From Eubacteriales bacterium (GTDB lineage Bacteria; Bacillota; Clostridia; Oscillospirales; Oscillospiraceae), in the NCBI GenBank assembly GCA_030533415.1, contig JAUNJE010000023.1, positions 1 to 43,243 on the forward strand: a stretch of DNA of 43,243 bases, written 5' to 3'. Positions 16,121 through 23,799 of the stretch are shown in pieces; the stretch's first letter is position 1; each line of letters opens with the position of its first letter. The notes under the pieces were generated by a model, which had not been told where the DNA came from, ran no database searches, and saw only the letters and a list, made by a program, of their open reading frames with translations. Both the position numbers and the translations under genes were made by a program.

Positions 16121-17332
16121 TTACTTTGGAATCTCCACATCCGGGTAGTCCGCTTTATACTGCTCCCAAACCTCGATTTTCCCCTTCCGGGCTAAGCCCC
16201 GGCGTACCAGCTTTTTGACCACATCATAGATCACGGCGAACGTTGGAACGCAGACCACCATGCCGGGCAAGCCCCACAGCCCGCCAAAAAGCACAATAGC
16301 AAACAACACCCAGAAACTGGAAAGTCCCGTGCGGTCCCCCAAAATCTTCGGGCCGATGATGTTTCCATCCAGCTGCTGCAGGGCCAGAACGAACACGATG
16401 AACCAAAGCCCCTTTATGGGGTTTTCAATCATAATCAGCAGCGTGGAAGGAACCGCGCCAATGAAGGGACCGAAAAAGGGGATCACATTGGTGATACCCA
16501 CAATGGCAGAGATCAGCAGAGCATTGGGAAACCGGAAAATAGCGCAGCCGATATAGCACAGCACACCGATAATGGCGGAATCCAGCAGCTTTCCGTCGAT
16601 AAATCCGCCAAACATCCTGTCCACGAATTTTACTTCATTCAAAAACAGCTCCGCCCATTTGGGCTTTAAGATGCTGCGGACGATCAGCACGCTTTGCCGG
16701 GCAAACTTCTTCCGGCTGGCCAGCAGATAGCATGCCACGATCAGGCCGATCAAAAGATTGTACAGAAACATCAGCAGCTTATACACGCTGGTGCCAAACC
16801 CGCTGACGATGCTCACGACACTGGAGATATAGGGAATCAGGGTGTTGTCCGCCCAGTTATCCAGCTCCGCATAAACGGTATTGGAAATGGTATCGAACAG
16901 GTAAAGCAGCTTTTCGTCCGCGCCGAAGGTGGCTCTGGCCCAGGCCAGGAACTGGTTGACCTTGTCCGGCAGGGAATCCCACAGGGAACGGATGCTGCTC
17001 AACAGCTGGGGGGCAATCATGATGATCAGCGCATAGACCACCAGAATCCCCGTCAGCATGCTCAGGCCAACCGCAATGGAGTTGGCAAGCTTTTTCATCT
17101 TTCGCGGCAGAATATCCGCAAAAACCTTCTCATAGAAATTGCACACCGGACGCAGCAGGTATGCCACCACACCGCCGTAAATAAAGGGAGCCAGCACCTC
17201 GCTGAGCTTATCTACTGCATCCCCGATGCCTTGGAAACGGAACAAGGCAAAGAAAACAAGAATACTAAGACTGATGGCGCCAAAAATCGAAATCATCAGA
17301 TAGAAATATCTTCTTTTATAGGGATCTTTCAT
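16121..17332 (-). CDS. AI-2E family (PerM/UPF0118) transporter
   Basis: A 403-aa polytopic membrane protein of PF01594. Hydrophobic segments lie near 10-30, 46-62, 85-112, 160-205, 235-262, 268-290, 300-320 and 335-370. The family signature region FFGPFIGAVPS (about 283-293) and GNIIGPKILGDRTGL (about 321-335) is intact. Members have been linked to autoinducer-2 export or, in other cases, ion/proton antiport, so a substrate cannot be assigned. The ATG at 17332 has only a weak GGTGAG before it. A hairpin-rich repeat begins about 20 bp upstream of the start, so its promoter must lie inside or beyond the repeat. Confidence 0.88.
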   Translation of the reverse strand: MKDPYKRRYFYLMISIFGAISLSILVFFALFRFQGIGDAVDKLSEVLAPFIYGGVVAYLLRPVCNFYEKVFADILPRKMKKLANSIAVGLSMLTGILVVYALIIMIAPQLLSSIRSLWDSLPDKVNQFLAWARATFGADEKLLYLFDTISNTVYAELDNWADNTLIPYISSVVSIVSGFGTSVYKLLMFLYNLLIGLIVACYLLASRKKFARQSVLIVRSILKPKWAELFLNEVKFVDRMFGGFIDGKLLDSAIIGVLCYIGCAIFRFPNALLISAIVGITNVIPFFGPFIGAVPSTLLIMIENPIKGLWFIVFVLALQQLDGNIIGPKILGDRTGLSSFWVLFAIVLFGGLWGLPGMVVCVPTFAVIYDVVKKLVRRGLARKGKIEVWEQYKADYPDVEIPK

Positions 17333-17352
17333 CTCACCACTTCATTTCTGTC

Positions 17353-17516
17353 TTATACTGATTCTTCATAAAACCGTTCGGTTTTATGAAGAAGGAACCG
17401 CCTGATGGCGCTTCCGGTTTGTGGCGAATCGCCACAAAAGCCGTCCCATACAGTTCTTAACGCACCTGCGGTGCGATAAAAAGGTTTTCAGTCTTTTTCA
17501 TAAGAACCAGTATTAA
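17353..17516. repeat. Serial-hairpin repeat element, copy 1
   Basis: About 164 bp bounded by imperfect inverted ends (TACTGATTCTT at left, AAGAACCAGTA at right). Inside are consecutive hairpins: a 14-bp stem at 17362-17393, GGAAC-CGCC/GGCG-TTCC at 17394-17415, TTTGTGGCG/CGCCACAAA at 17418-17438 and CGCACC/GGTGCG at 17461-17475. A second copy with the same order lies at 28268-28484. It has no coding potential. Confidence 0.75.
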
Positions 17517-17675
17517 TTTCCCCGACAGAATTAGTATATCAGGTATGGAATCCTGCCGTTTGAACAAATTGTGAATATTTCAAAATCTGCTTCCCTCCCC
17601 TTTCACACCTTTGCCGGAGCTTTGCCGCGATGCGAAAAGTTTACAAATTTCTCACCAATCCCGGCTCTGCTGCCC

Positions 17676-17704
17676 TTGCCATTACAGCATCTTTTCGCTA
17701 TAAT
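17676..17704 (+). promoter_or_regulatory. Promoter of the 17.7-20.7 kb operon
   Basis: -35 TTGCCA (17676-17681), 17-bp spacer, -10 TATAAT (17699-17704). No other convincing promoter appears before 20.8 kb. Confidence 0.7.
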
Positions 17705-17740
17705 AAAATATAAAGAATTGCAGAAAATGAGGAATGGAAT

Positions 17741-18526
17741 ATGTTTTCAAATCAAAAGCGCTGCCGCTACGGCGCCCACCAGCTGGCGGAGGTCATCTGC
17801 CAGCTCCGCTTCCCGGAGATTTTGTCCATTGAAGCCAATGCCCCCGTGGAATTTCAGGAGGCGATCCGGGCGGATTTTCCCCAGTTCCTCCGCCGCCAGG
17901 AAACGCCTGCCCCCAGAATCACCGGCGCTCCGGGAAATATGACCCTGCAGAACCAGCCCGCCGTTATCAACTACCAGTTTGCCTCCGCCGACGGCATCTG
18001 GCGGGTAAACCTGACTGGAAAGTTCATTTCCCTGTCCTGTTCCCAATATACCACATGGGAGGATTTCGCCGGGAAGCTGGATAAGCCGCTGGCGGCCTTC
18101 ATTCAGGTCTACAAGCCCGCCTATTTCGAGCGGGTGGGCCTGCGGTATCTGAATTTTATCTCCCGTTCCCAGCTGGGGCTGGAGGGAGTCCCCTTCTCCG
18201 AGCTGATTGCCCCCTGCTATCTGGGGCCTCTGGCAGAGGAGGATGTGGCGGAATCCGCCTCCACCCGCTGCAGCGTGGATGCGGAGCTTGGAATCCGGGG
18301 CGGCTGCCGGGTCAAGCTTCACGCGGGGCCGGGGCTGGTAAAGCGCGGCGGACAGGAGGACAAGGAGGTCAAATTCATTTTCGACCAGGACCTTTTCATG
18401 CCCGGCAAGCTGCAGCTGAATCTGGCGGCGGGCGCCCTGCAAACCCTGCACTCTCAGGCGGACTCCATTTTCCGGGGTGCCATTACAGAGCGGCTTCACG
18501 CGGCAATGGAGCCGGAATATCTGTAA
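17741..18526 (+). CDS. TIGR04255-family protein
   Basis: A 261-aa soluble protein with the layout of the sporadically distributed TIGR04255 family, whose function is unknown. The recognisable pieces are the N-terminal LAEVICQLRFPEIL, the central FISLSCSQYTTWEDF and the PAYFERVGLRYLNF strand. There is no signal peptide or membrane segment. It starts at ATG 17741, preceded by a GAGG-containing site. It is first in a compact plus-strand cluster with a metallopeptidase, an HD protein, a phospholipase-C-like protein and a zinc-ribbon protein (gaps of 39, 13 and 13 bp, then an overlap). The family call rests on memory of the pattern rather than a search. Confidence 0.75.
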   Translation: MFSNQKRCRYGAHQLAEVICQLRFPEILSIEANAPVEFQEAIRADFPQFLRRQETPAPRITGAPGNMTLQNQPAVINYQFASADGIWRVNLTGKFISLSCSQYTTWEDFAGKLDKPLAAFIQVYKPAYFERVGLRYLNFISRSQLGLEGVPFSELIAPCYLGPLAEEDVAESASTRCSVDAELGIRGGCRVKLHAGPGLVKRGGQEDKEVKFIFDQDLFMPGKLQLNLAAGALQTLHSQADSIFRGAITERLHAAMEPEYL

Positions 18527-18565
18527 ATTTCCGTACGTTCATCCTTTTATTTGGGAGGTTACCTT

Positions 18566-19288
18566 ATGCCCTATTATTACTACGGCTTTGACTGGACCTA
18601 TGTTATTCTGGTTCTGCCCTGCATCCTTCTGTCTCTCTGGGCCAGCGCCAACGTCAATTCCACCTTCAAAAAGTATTCCAAGCAGTATTCCCTGCGACGG
18701 CTGACCGGTGCGGAGGCTGCCCAGCGGGTGCTGTCCGCCAACGGCGTTTCCGGGGTGCGCATTGAGCGTATCAGCGGCAATCTGACGGACCACTACGATC
18801 CGAAAACCAATGTCATCCGCCTGTCGGACGGCGTGTTCAGCAATACCTCCACCGCCGCCATCGGCGTTGCCTGCCATGAGGCCGGACACGCGGTGCAGTA
18901 CGCGCAGGACTACGCCCCCATTAAGCTTCGGGCCGCCATTATCCCCGTCACCAACTTCGGCTCCAAGCTTGCCATGCCTCTGATTTTGCTGGGGATTCTG
19001 TTCTCCGCCTTCGGCAGCATGTCGGATATGCTGATCTATCTGGGCATCGCCTGTTTTGGGCTGTCCCTGGTGTTCCAGCTGGTAACGCTGCCCGTGGAAT
19101 TCAATGCCAGCCGGCGGGCCTTGCAGGCCATTGAGCAGGGCGGGCTTTTGACGGAGGAAGAGCAGCGGGGCGCTAAGAAAACCCTGACCGCCGCCGCGCT
19201 GACCTATGTGGCTGCCACCGCCGTGGCTTTGGCCCAGCTTTTGCGGCTTCTTGCCATTTTCGGCGGCAACCGGCGGCGCCGGGATTGA
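18566..19288 (+). CDS. Zinc metallopeptidase (YugP-like, Zn_peptidase_2)
   Basis: A 240-aa membrane zinc peptidase of PF04298. It has an N-terminal membrane anchor (about 10-30) and the zinc motif HEAGH at 104-108 following ACHEAGHAVQYA. Two further hydrophobic segments lie at about 128-175, followed by the family ending FNASRRALQAIEQGG and a terminal hydrophobic helix with a basic tail (GGNRRRRD). The start at 18566 is chosen because GGGAGG precedes it; the frame opens slightly upstream. Substrates of this family are not known. Second gene of the operon. Confidence 0.92.
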   Translation: MPYYYYGFDWTYVILVLPCILLSLWASANVNSTFKKYSKQYSLRRLTGAEAAQRVLSANGVSGVRIERISGNLTDHYDPKTNVIRLSDGVFSNTSTAAIGVACHEAGHAVQYAQDYAPIKLRAAIIPVTNFGSKLAMPLILLGILFSAFGSMSDMLIYLGIACFGLSLVFQLVTLPVEFNASRRALQAIEQGGLLTEEEQRGAKKTLTAAALTYVAATAVALAQLLRLLAIFGGNRRRRD

Positions 19289-19301
19289 CTGGGGTGCTGA
19301 A

Positions 19302-19739
19302 ATGATCTATACCCCTTTGACCAACAAAGCCATGCGTATCGCCTATAACGCGCATCACGGACAGCTGGACTATAACGGGATCCCCTATATTTTCCATCCC
19401 ATCCACCTTGCGGAACAGATGGAAGAGGAAATCTCCTGCTGCGCCGCCCTGCTGCATGATGTGGTGGAGGATACGGCCGTTACCCTGGACGACCTGCGCC
19501 GGGAATTTCCCGGGGAAGTGGTGGCAGTGGTGGCACTTCTGACTCACAAGCCGGGTGTGGACTATTTTGACTATGTCCGCGCCATCAGGCAAAATCCCAT
19601 CGCGAAAAAGGTAAAGCTGGCGGATTTGGCCCATAATTCCGACCAGACCCGCTGTGTCGGTTCCTCTTTGACCCAGGAGCAGCTGCATTATTGGAAGGAA
19701 AAGTACGAAAAAGCAAGGGCCATTTTGACGGAGGAATGA
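19302..19739 (+). CDS. Small HD hydrolase resembling (p)ppGpp hydrolases (Mesh1/SpoT-HD type)
   Basis: A 145-aa protein consisting of an HD domain only. The ligand spacing follows the SpoT/Mesh1 hydrolase: H32 (FHPIHLAEQM), H52-D53 and E56-D57 in LLHDVVEDT, then D108 and N112 in KLADLAHNSD. No synthetase, TGS or ACT domain is attached, so if it acts on alarmones it would be a small alarmone hydrolase; related HD_4 proteins of unknown substrate also exist. The frame is open upstream to 19206, but that part overlaps the peptidase gene, and ATG 19302 lies 13 bp past its stop. The ribosome binding site (GGGGTG) is weak. Confidence 0.85.
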   Translation: MIYTPLTNKAMRIAYNAHHGQLDYNGIPYIFHPIHLAEQMEEEISCCAALLHDVVEDTAVTLDDLRREFPGEVVAVVALLTHKPGVDYFDYVRAIRQNPIAKKVKLADLAHNSDQTRCVGSSLTQEQLHYWKEKYEKARAILTEE

Positions 19740-19752
19740 GGAGGAAACGCTT

Positions 19753-20463
19753 ATGGCATCCTGGATGGTTCACCTGCGGATCGCGGACAACCTTTTATCC
19801 CAAATCCCAAATCTATCCGAAACAGAGTTCATCGTTGGCAATATTGCCCCGGACAGCGGCGTTCCCAACGAGGACTGGACAAGCTTCACACCAAGCGCCG
19901 CCATTTCCCATTACCGCAGAGATTCCGGGGAAAAAGTTGGAAAGAAGATCGATCTTTCCGCCTATATCCGCCAGTATTTCACCCCGGAGCAGCAAAAGGC
20001 GTACAGCGGCGGACAGTATGCGTTTTACCTGGGCTATCTTACGCACCTGCTGACCGACATCCTCTGGGCGGACAAGATCGCCTTACCCTCTTTTCGGAAG
20101 CATATCGGCGAGAACGCCTCCGTCAAAAATCCACTTGTCCCCAAAATCAAGGATGACTGGTACGACTTGGATTTCCTGTTTCTTCGGGAGCATCCGGATT
20201 TTCACGCCTTTGCCGTTTACGAAAGCGCTGTGGGATTTGAAAACACCTACATGACGGAGTTCGCCCCCGACGCCTTTGACAACCGCCGGGTCTACATCAC
20301 ATCCTTTTACCGCGAGCCAAACGGCCACCTGGACCGGGAATACCCCTACCTGACGAAAGGGGAGATGGACACCTTCGTGGAAAACAGCACCGAAGAAATC
20401 ATAAGGATTCTTAAGAATGACTACGGGGTAACGACGGGCAGATTGGAGGTTGCCGGGGTATGA
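19753..20463 (+). CDS. Zinc-dependent phospholipase C-like protein
   Basis: A 236-aa protein of the Zn_dep_PLPC (PF00882) group that includes many clostridial proteins beginning MASWMxHLRIADxLL. Likely metal ligands are the N-terminal W4/H7, D54-H55-like ISHYR, and H98/D102 in YLTHLLTDILW. There is no signal peptide, unlike secreted clostridial phospholipases, so a lecithinase or toxin role is not supported; it is probably an intracellular hydrolase. GAGGAGGAA overlaps the stop of the preceding HD gene and serves this start. Its own stop overlaps the next start. Confidence 0.8.
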   Translation: MASWMVHLRIADNLLSQIPNLSETEFIVGNIAPDSGVPNEDWTSFTPSAAISHYRRDSGEKVGKKIDLSAYIRQYFTPEQQKAYSGGQYAFYLGYLTHLLTDILWADKIALPSFRKHIGENASVKNPLVPKIKDDWYDLDFLFLREHPDFHAFAVYESAVGFENTYMTEFAPDAFDNRRVYITSFYREPNGHLDREYPYLTKGEMDTFVENSTEEIIRILKNDYGVTTGRLEVAGV

Positions 20464-20693
20464 AAATGACAGTCAAAAAAGCCCGGAAGCTGCGGGACAG
20501 ATTGTTGCTCGGTGGATTTGTCCTGATGCTGCTGGGCTATCTGTATGACCCTATTTTCATAGTCGGACTCATTGTGGCATTCTCCTGCCTGATTCCGGAT
20601 TTTCTTTTCAACAAATGTCCCCACTGCGGAAAACGGCTGGGCAGAAACAACGGCGATTTCTGCCAATTCTGCGGAAAACCCCTTGACCAGTGA
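20460..20693 (+). CDS. Small membrane protein with zinc ribbon
   Basis: A 77-aa protein with a basic N-terminus, two short hydrophobic segments (about 14-30 and 32-48) and a C-terminal four-cysteine zinc ribbon (CPHCGKRLG...FCQFCGKPL, Cys at 53, 56, 68 and 71). It overlaps the preceding stop by ATGA, so it is probably translationally coupled. ATG 20466 is a possible alternative start. Function unknown. Last gene of the operon. Confidence 0.75.
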   Translation: MKMTVKKARKLRDRLLLGGFVLMLLGYLYDPIFIVGLIVAFSCLIPDFLFNKCPHCGKRLGRNNGDFCQFCGKPLDQ

Positions 20694-20719
20694 GGAATGA
20701 GAAGTTAGGAGCGGGTCGT

Positions 20720-20819
20720 GGGACGGTAAAGCGGGCGATGTTTCACAGTCCGGTAAGCGTAAGGCCGCAAAACATCCGTGGAAGAATTTTCCGTCCCGGT
20801 ATTGACAACCGGGGCGGAA
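20720..20819 (+). other. Candidate structured RNA with mutually exclusive stems
   Basis: GGGACGG (20720-20726) can pair with CCGTCCC (20791-20797), enclosing a second 7-bp stem GATGTTT/AAACATC (20737-20743 with 20770-20776). The same CCGTCCC also belongs to a 12-bp hairpin with 20808-20819, followed by TTTTG. The two folds exclude each other, as in an attenuator. I could not match it to a known riboswitch class. Confidence 0.4.
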
Positions 20820-20830
20820 TTTTGTATAAT
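20802..20830 (+). promoter_or_regulatory. Consensus promoter of the AbrB-like operon
   Basis: TTGACA (20802-20807), 17-bp spacer and TATAAT (20825-20830): a perfect sigma-A consensus. The -35 lies largely within the 7-nt loop of an inverted repeat (20789-20819). The leader to the AbrB start is about 105 nt. Confidence 0.85.
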
Positions 20831-20941
20831 CCGCTGGTGTGAAAAGTGTGAAAAATATGATTTATGTTATTTCTTAATTTAATCATTTGATTGGATCAGG
20901 AAATCGTATTCATGGAATATCCGTATCAAAGGAGGGCGCAT

Positions 20942-21181
20942 ATGCCTGGAGGCAAACATATCCTCGGCAAGGGGAAAAAACAGCGGGTCTTCGGCACGGC
21001 CAAGGTCGGCGACCGGGGACAGATCGTCATTCCCAAGGAGGCCCGGGAGCTTTTCGGCATCCGGCCGGGGGATACCCTGCTGATCTTAGGCGAAGCGGAA
21101 ACGGGCCTGATCGTTTCCCGGCCCGAAGTGCTGAACAATCTGGCAAACGAAATTCTGAACAACGTCAAAAAAGAGGATTGA
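20942..21181 (+). CDS. AbrB/SpoVT-type transition-state regulator
   Basis: A 79-aa swapped-hairpin AbrB domain. FGTAKVGDRGQIVIPKEARE (18-37) followed by LFGIRPGDTLLILGE (38-51) is the DNA-binding fold; the C-terminal helix (62-79) is short. It starts at ATG 20942, with AAAGGAGGG just upstream; the longer frame from 20891 is rejected. Its stop is 5 nt before the methionine gamma-lyase-like gene, so the two are co-transcribed. It could be an autoregulator acting at the palindromic promoter; that is inference. Confidence 0.9.
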   Translation: MPGGKHILGKGKKQRVFGTAKVGDRGQIVIPKEARELFGIRPGDTLLILGEAETGLIVSRPEVLNNLANEILNNVKKED

Positions 21182-21186
21182 AAGAT

Positions 21187-22470
21187 ATGGAAGAACTACT
21201 GGAACTATACCAAACGATGGGGGTCTCCCCTGCGGTTTATGCTTACGGCGAAGCCGCTTTGGCACGGCTGAAGGAGCGCTTCGCCGCCATTGACCAGGTA
21301 GCGGAGCACAACCAGGCAAAGGTGCTGTGGGCCATGCAGAAAAACCGCGTCAGCGCCGCCTGCTTCGCCGCCACCACGGGCTATGGCTACGACGACTTTG
21401 GCCGGGATAATCTGGAGCGGGTCTACGCCGATGTGTTTCACACCGAGGCGGCCCTGGTCCGGCCCCAAATCACCTGCGGCACCCATGCCCTGACGGTTGC
21501 CCTCAGCGCCAACCTGCTGCCCGGGGACGAGCTGCTGTCCCCGGTGGGTCTGCCCTATGATACTCTGCAGGAGGTCATCGGCATCCGCCCCAGTCCCTGC
21601 TCCCTGGCGGAGTACGGCGTCACTTACAGGCAGGTGGACCTTCTGCCCGGCGGCGGCTTTGACTACGAAGGGATTCGCGGGGCAATTTCCGCCAAAACCA
21701 AGCTGATCACCATTCAGCGCTCCAAGGGCTATGCCACCCGGCCCACCTTCTCCGTCAAGCAGATCGGGGAACTGATCGCCTTCTGCAAATCCATCAAGCC
21801 CGACGTGATTGTCATGGTGGACAACTGCTATGGGGAATTTGTGGAGACCATGGAGCCTTCCGATGTGGGCGCGGACATGACCGTCGGCTCATTGATCAAA
21901 AATCCCGGCGGCGGCCTGGCCCCCATCGGCGGCTACATCGCCGGAACAAAAGCCTGTGTTGACCGCTGCGCTTACCGGCTTTCCGCCCCCGGCCTGGGCC
22001 AGGAGGTGGGCGCGAACCTCGGACTGATGCCCGCGCTGTACCAGGGCCTTTTCCTGGCGCCCACGGTGGTTGCCGGCGCGGAAAAAGGCGCCATTTTTGC
22101 CGCCAACCTGTACGAGCCTTTGGGCTTCAAGTGCGTCCCCAACGCCACCGAGAGCCGCCACGACATCATTCAGGCAGTGGAGCTGGGCAGTGAAGCCGGC
22201 ATGATCGCCTTCTGCAAGGGCATCCAGGCCGCCGCGCCGGTGGATTCCTTTGCCACCCCCTATCCCTCCGACATGCCGGGCTATAGTGACAAGGTCATCA
22301 TGGCGGCCGGCGCCTTTGTCCAGGGCAGCTCCATCGAGCTTTCCGCCGATGGCCCCATCCGTCCCCCCTACGCCGTGTACTTCCAGGGCGGTTTGACCTG
22401 GAACCACGCCAAGCTGGGCATTCTGATGAGCCTGCAGAAAATGGCGGACGCGGGACTGGTCACACTGTAG
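21187..22470 (+). CDS. Methionine gamma-lyase-like PLP enzyme (aluminium resistance protein family)
   Basis: A 427-aa PLP enzyme of PF06838 (Met_gamma_lyase, historically 'aluminium resistance protein'), related to the Cys/Met metabolism enzymes. Motifs: GYGYDDFGRD (65-74), PQITCGTHAL (93-102), VDNCYGEF with the cofactor aspartate D212, and the Schiff-base lysine K238 in SLIKNPGGGLAP. It may cleave sulfur amino acids, but substrate evidence for the family is thin. The 527-aa open frame begins in non-coding DNA; ATG 21187, just after the AbrB stop, is taken as the start, with GAGG about 10 nt upstream. A DMT permease follows 77 bp later. Confidence 0.9.
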   Translation: MEELLELYQTMGVSPAVYAYGEAALARLKERFAAIDQVAEHNQAKVLWAMQKNRVSAACFAATTGYGYDDFGRDNLERVYADVFHTEAALVRPQITCGTHALTVALSANLLPGDELLSPVGLPYDTLQEVIGIRPSPCSLAEYGVTYRQVDLLPGGGFDYEGIRGAISAKTKLITIQRSKGYATRPTFSVKQIGELIAFCKSIKPDVIVMVDNCYGEFVETMEPSDVGADMTVGSLIKNPGGGLAPIGGYIAGTKACVDRCAYRLSAPGLGQEVGANLGLMPALYQGLFLAPTVVAGAEKGAIFAANLYEPLGFKCVPNATESRHDIIQAVELGSEAGMIAFCKGIQAAAPVDSFATPYPSDMPGYSDKVIMAAGAFVQGSSIELSADGPIRPPYAVYFQGGLTWNHAKLGILMSLQKMADAGLVTL

Positions 22471-22547
22471 AAGAAGAACTTTCTGGATTTTCATAAGGAT
22501 CCAAGAGGAAAAATACGTTCATTCAAAGAAAGAAGAGGTAAATAAAA

Positions 22548-23456
22548 ATGAGTTGGTTTTGGTTTTCGATTATTACGCTGCTGTGCTGGTCCGGCTCCGA
22601 CTTTTTCTCCAAGATCGGCTGCCGGGATGCCAGGGACAAATACAGCCAGTTCAAAATGGTCATGGCTGTGGGCCTTGTCATGGGCCTGCACGCCCTGTTC
22701 GAAATTTTCGTAAACGGCGTGGAAATCTCCTGGGCGGTCATTTGGACTTATCTGCCTGTCTCCTTGCTGTACATCGGTTCCATGGCCCTGGGCTATGTGG
22801 GCCTGCGCTACATTGAGCTTAGCATCTCCTCCCCCATCTGCAACGCCAGCGGCGCTCTGGTGGCGATCCTCGCCATCGTAACCGGCACCGCCGAAATTAT
22901 GGAGGCGCCCCAGTACCTGGCCATCGCCCTGGCCTGCGCCGGTGTCATCGGACTGGGCTTTGTGGAGGCCAGCGAGGATGACGCCCTCCGGGCCGCCCGC
23001 CAGGAGGCTTCTAACTATAAGTACGCAAAAAGCTGGCTGGCCCTAGCGCTGCCCATTGCCTACTGCCTGCTGGACGCCGCCGGTACCTTTGCCGACGAAC
23101 TGGTATTGGAAACCCTGAACGAGGATTCCGCCAATGTCGCCTATGAGCTGACCTTCCTGGTTGCCGGCATTGTGTGCTTCCTGTACACCTGCGTCATCAA
23201 AAAGCAGAAGCTGGTGCCCAAAATGGAAGCGCCCAAGTATGTGGGAGCCATTTTCGAAACCGCCGGCCAGTTTACCTACATCATGGCTCTGGCCAGCGGG
23301 GATGCCGCTCTGGCCGCTCCCATTATTTCCTCCTACTGCATGGCCTCCGTCCTGTGGAGCCGCCTGTTCCTGAAGGAAAAGCTGAGCTGGAAGCATTACG
23401 CCTGCATTGCGGTGACCTTCCTTGGCATCCTGATTATGGGAATTTACGATATGTAA
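22548..23456 (+). CDS. DMT/EamA-family permease
   Basis: A 302-aa drug/metabolite transporter-type permease with ten hydrophobic segments arranged as two EamA repeats (about 1-140 and 160-300), the second ending in LKEKLSWKHYACIAVTFLGILIM-type family sequence. It starts at ATG 22548, preceded by AGAGG. It lies 77 bp after the methionine gamma-lyase-like gene on the same strand with no terminator between, so it may share its transcript and move a related amino acid or product. The substrate is unknown. Confidence 0.88.
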   Translation: MSWFWFSIITLLCWSGSDFFSKIGCRDARDKYSQFKMVMAVGLVMGLHALFEIFVNGVEISWAVIWTYLPVSLLYIGSMALGYVGLRYIELSISSPICNASGALVAILAIVTGTAEIMEAPQYLAIALACAGVIGLGFVEASEDDALRAARQEASNYKYAKSWLALALPIAYCLLDAAGTFADELVLETLNEDSANVAYELTFLVAGIVCFLYTCVIKKQKLVPKMEAPKYVGAIFETAGQFTYIMALASGDAALAAPIISSYCMASVLWSRLFLKEKLSWKHYACIAVTFLGILIMGIYDM

Positions 23457-23504
23457 TGGATTTGGCCGGGTACGCTGCTTATTCCTGCCAATTGGAATAT
23501 GGTA

Positions 23505-23759
23505 TTATCCCTTTTCCCCGATCAGCTGCTGCTTCTGACATTTTTTCAATTGCTTGACTTCCCATTCCCGTTTCAGCGCGTCGGAATGGCTGCCGCATTC
23601 CTCCCGGTAGACCAGCTCCAGCGGCCCTCTGCCCCGGGTATATTTGGCACCGTGGCCGCCGCGGTGGGCTTCCAGCCGCTTTTCCACATCCGTGGTGATG
23701 CCGGTGTAGAGAGAACCGTCCTTACACCGCAGAATGTACAAATACCAAATCGGTTGCAT
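23505..23759 (-). CDS. GIY-YIG nuclease domain protein (YhbQ/UPF0213-like)
   Basis: An 84-aa single GIY-YIG domain. YLYILRC (6-12) and YTG (18-20) are the two halves of the name motif, R28 follows in VEKRLEAH, and K37-Y38 in HGAKYTRG matches the family. It has the size of the stand-alone UPF0213 group, whose role is unclear though nuclease activity is expected. GGAGG lies 4 nt before the ATG. A strong hairpin with U-tract lies only about 12-40 bp upstream, so it must be read through that hairpin or started from within it. Confidence 0.88.
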   Translation of the reverse strand: MQPIWYLYILRCKDGSLYTGITTDVEKRLEAHRGGHGAKYTRGRGPLELVYREECGSHSDALKREWEVKQLKKCQKQQLIGEKG

Positions 23760-23770
23760 AATTCCTCCAT

Positions 23771-23799
23771 GAAAATCCGGGCGGTAACACCGCCCGGAT
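23771..23799 (-). terminator. Hairpin between the S-component-like gene and GIY-YIG gene
   Basis: A perfect 10-bp stem (ATCCGGGCGG/CCGCCCGGAT, 5-nt loop) directly after the stop, followed on the minus strand by TTTTC. It ends 11 bp before the GIY-YIG start codon. Confidence 0.75.

Noticed and set aside
19753-20463. Secreted phospholipase C toxin
   Set aside because: There is no signal peptide and no C-terminal lipid-binding domain; only the zinc-hydrolase core is suggested.
20713-20800. Known riboswitch (c-di-GMP, ZTP, SAM or fluoride type)
   Set aside because: Short words such as GGGTCGTG and GGGACGG looked familiar, but the conserved cores of those classes are missing.
20887-21186. N-terminal extension of the methionine gamma-lyase-like protein
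   Set aside because: It overlaps the AbrB gene in another frame and has no family resemblance; the ATG right after the AbrB stop fits.
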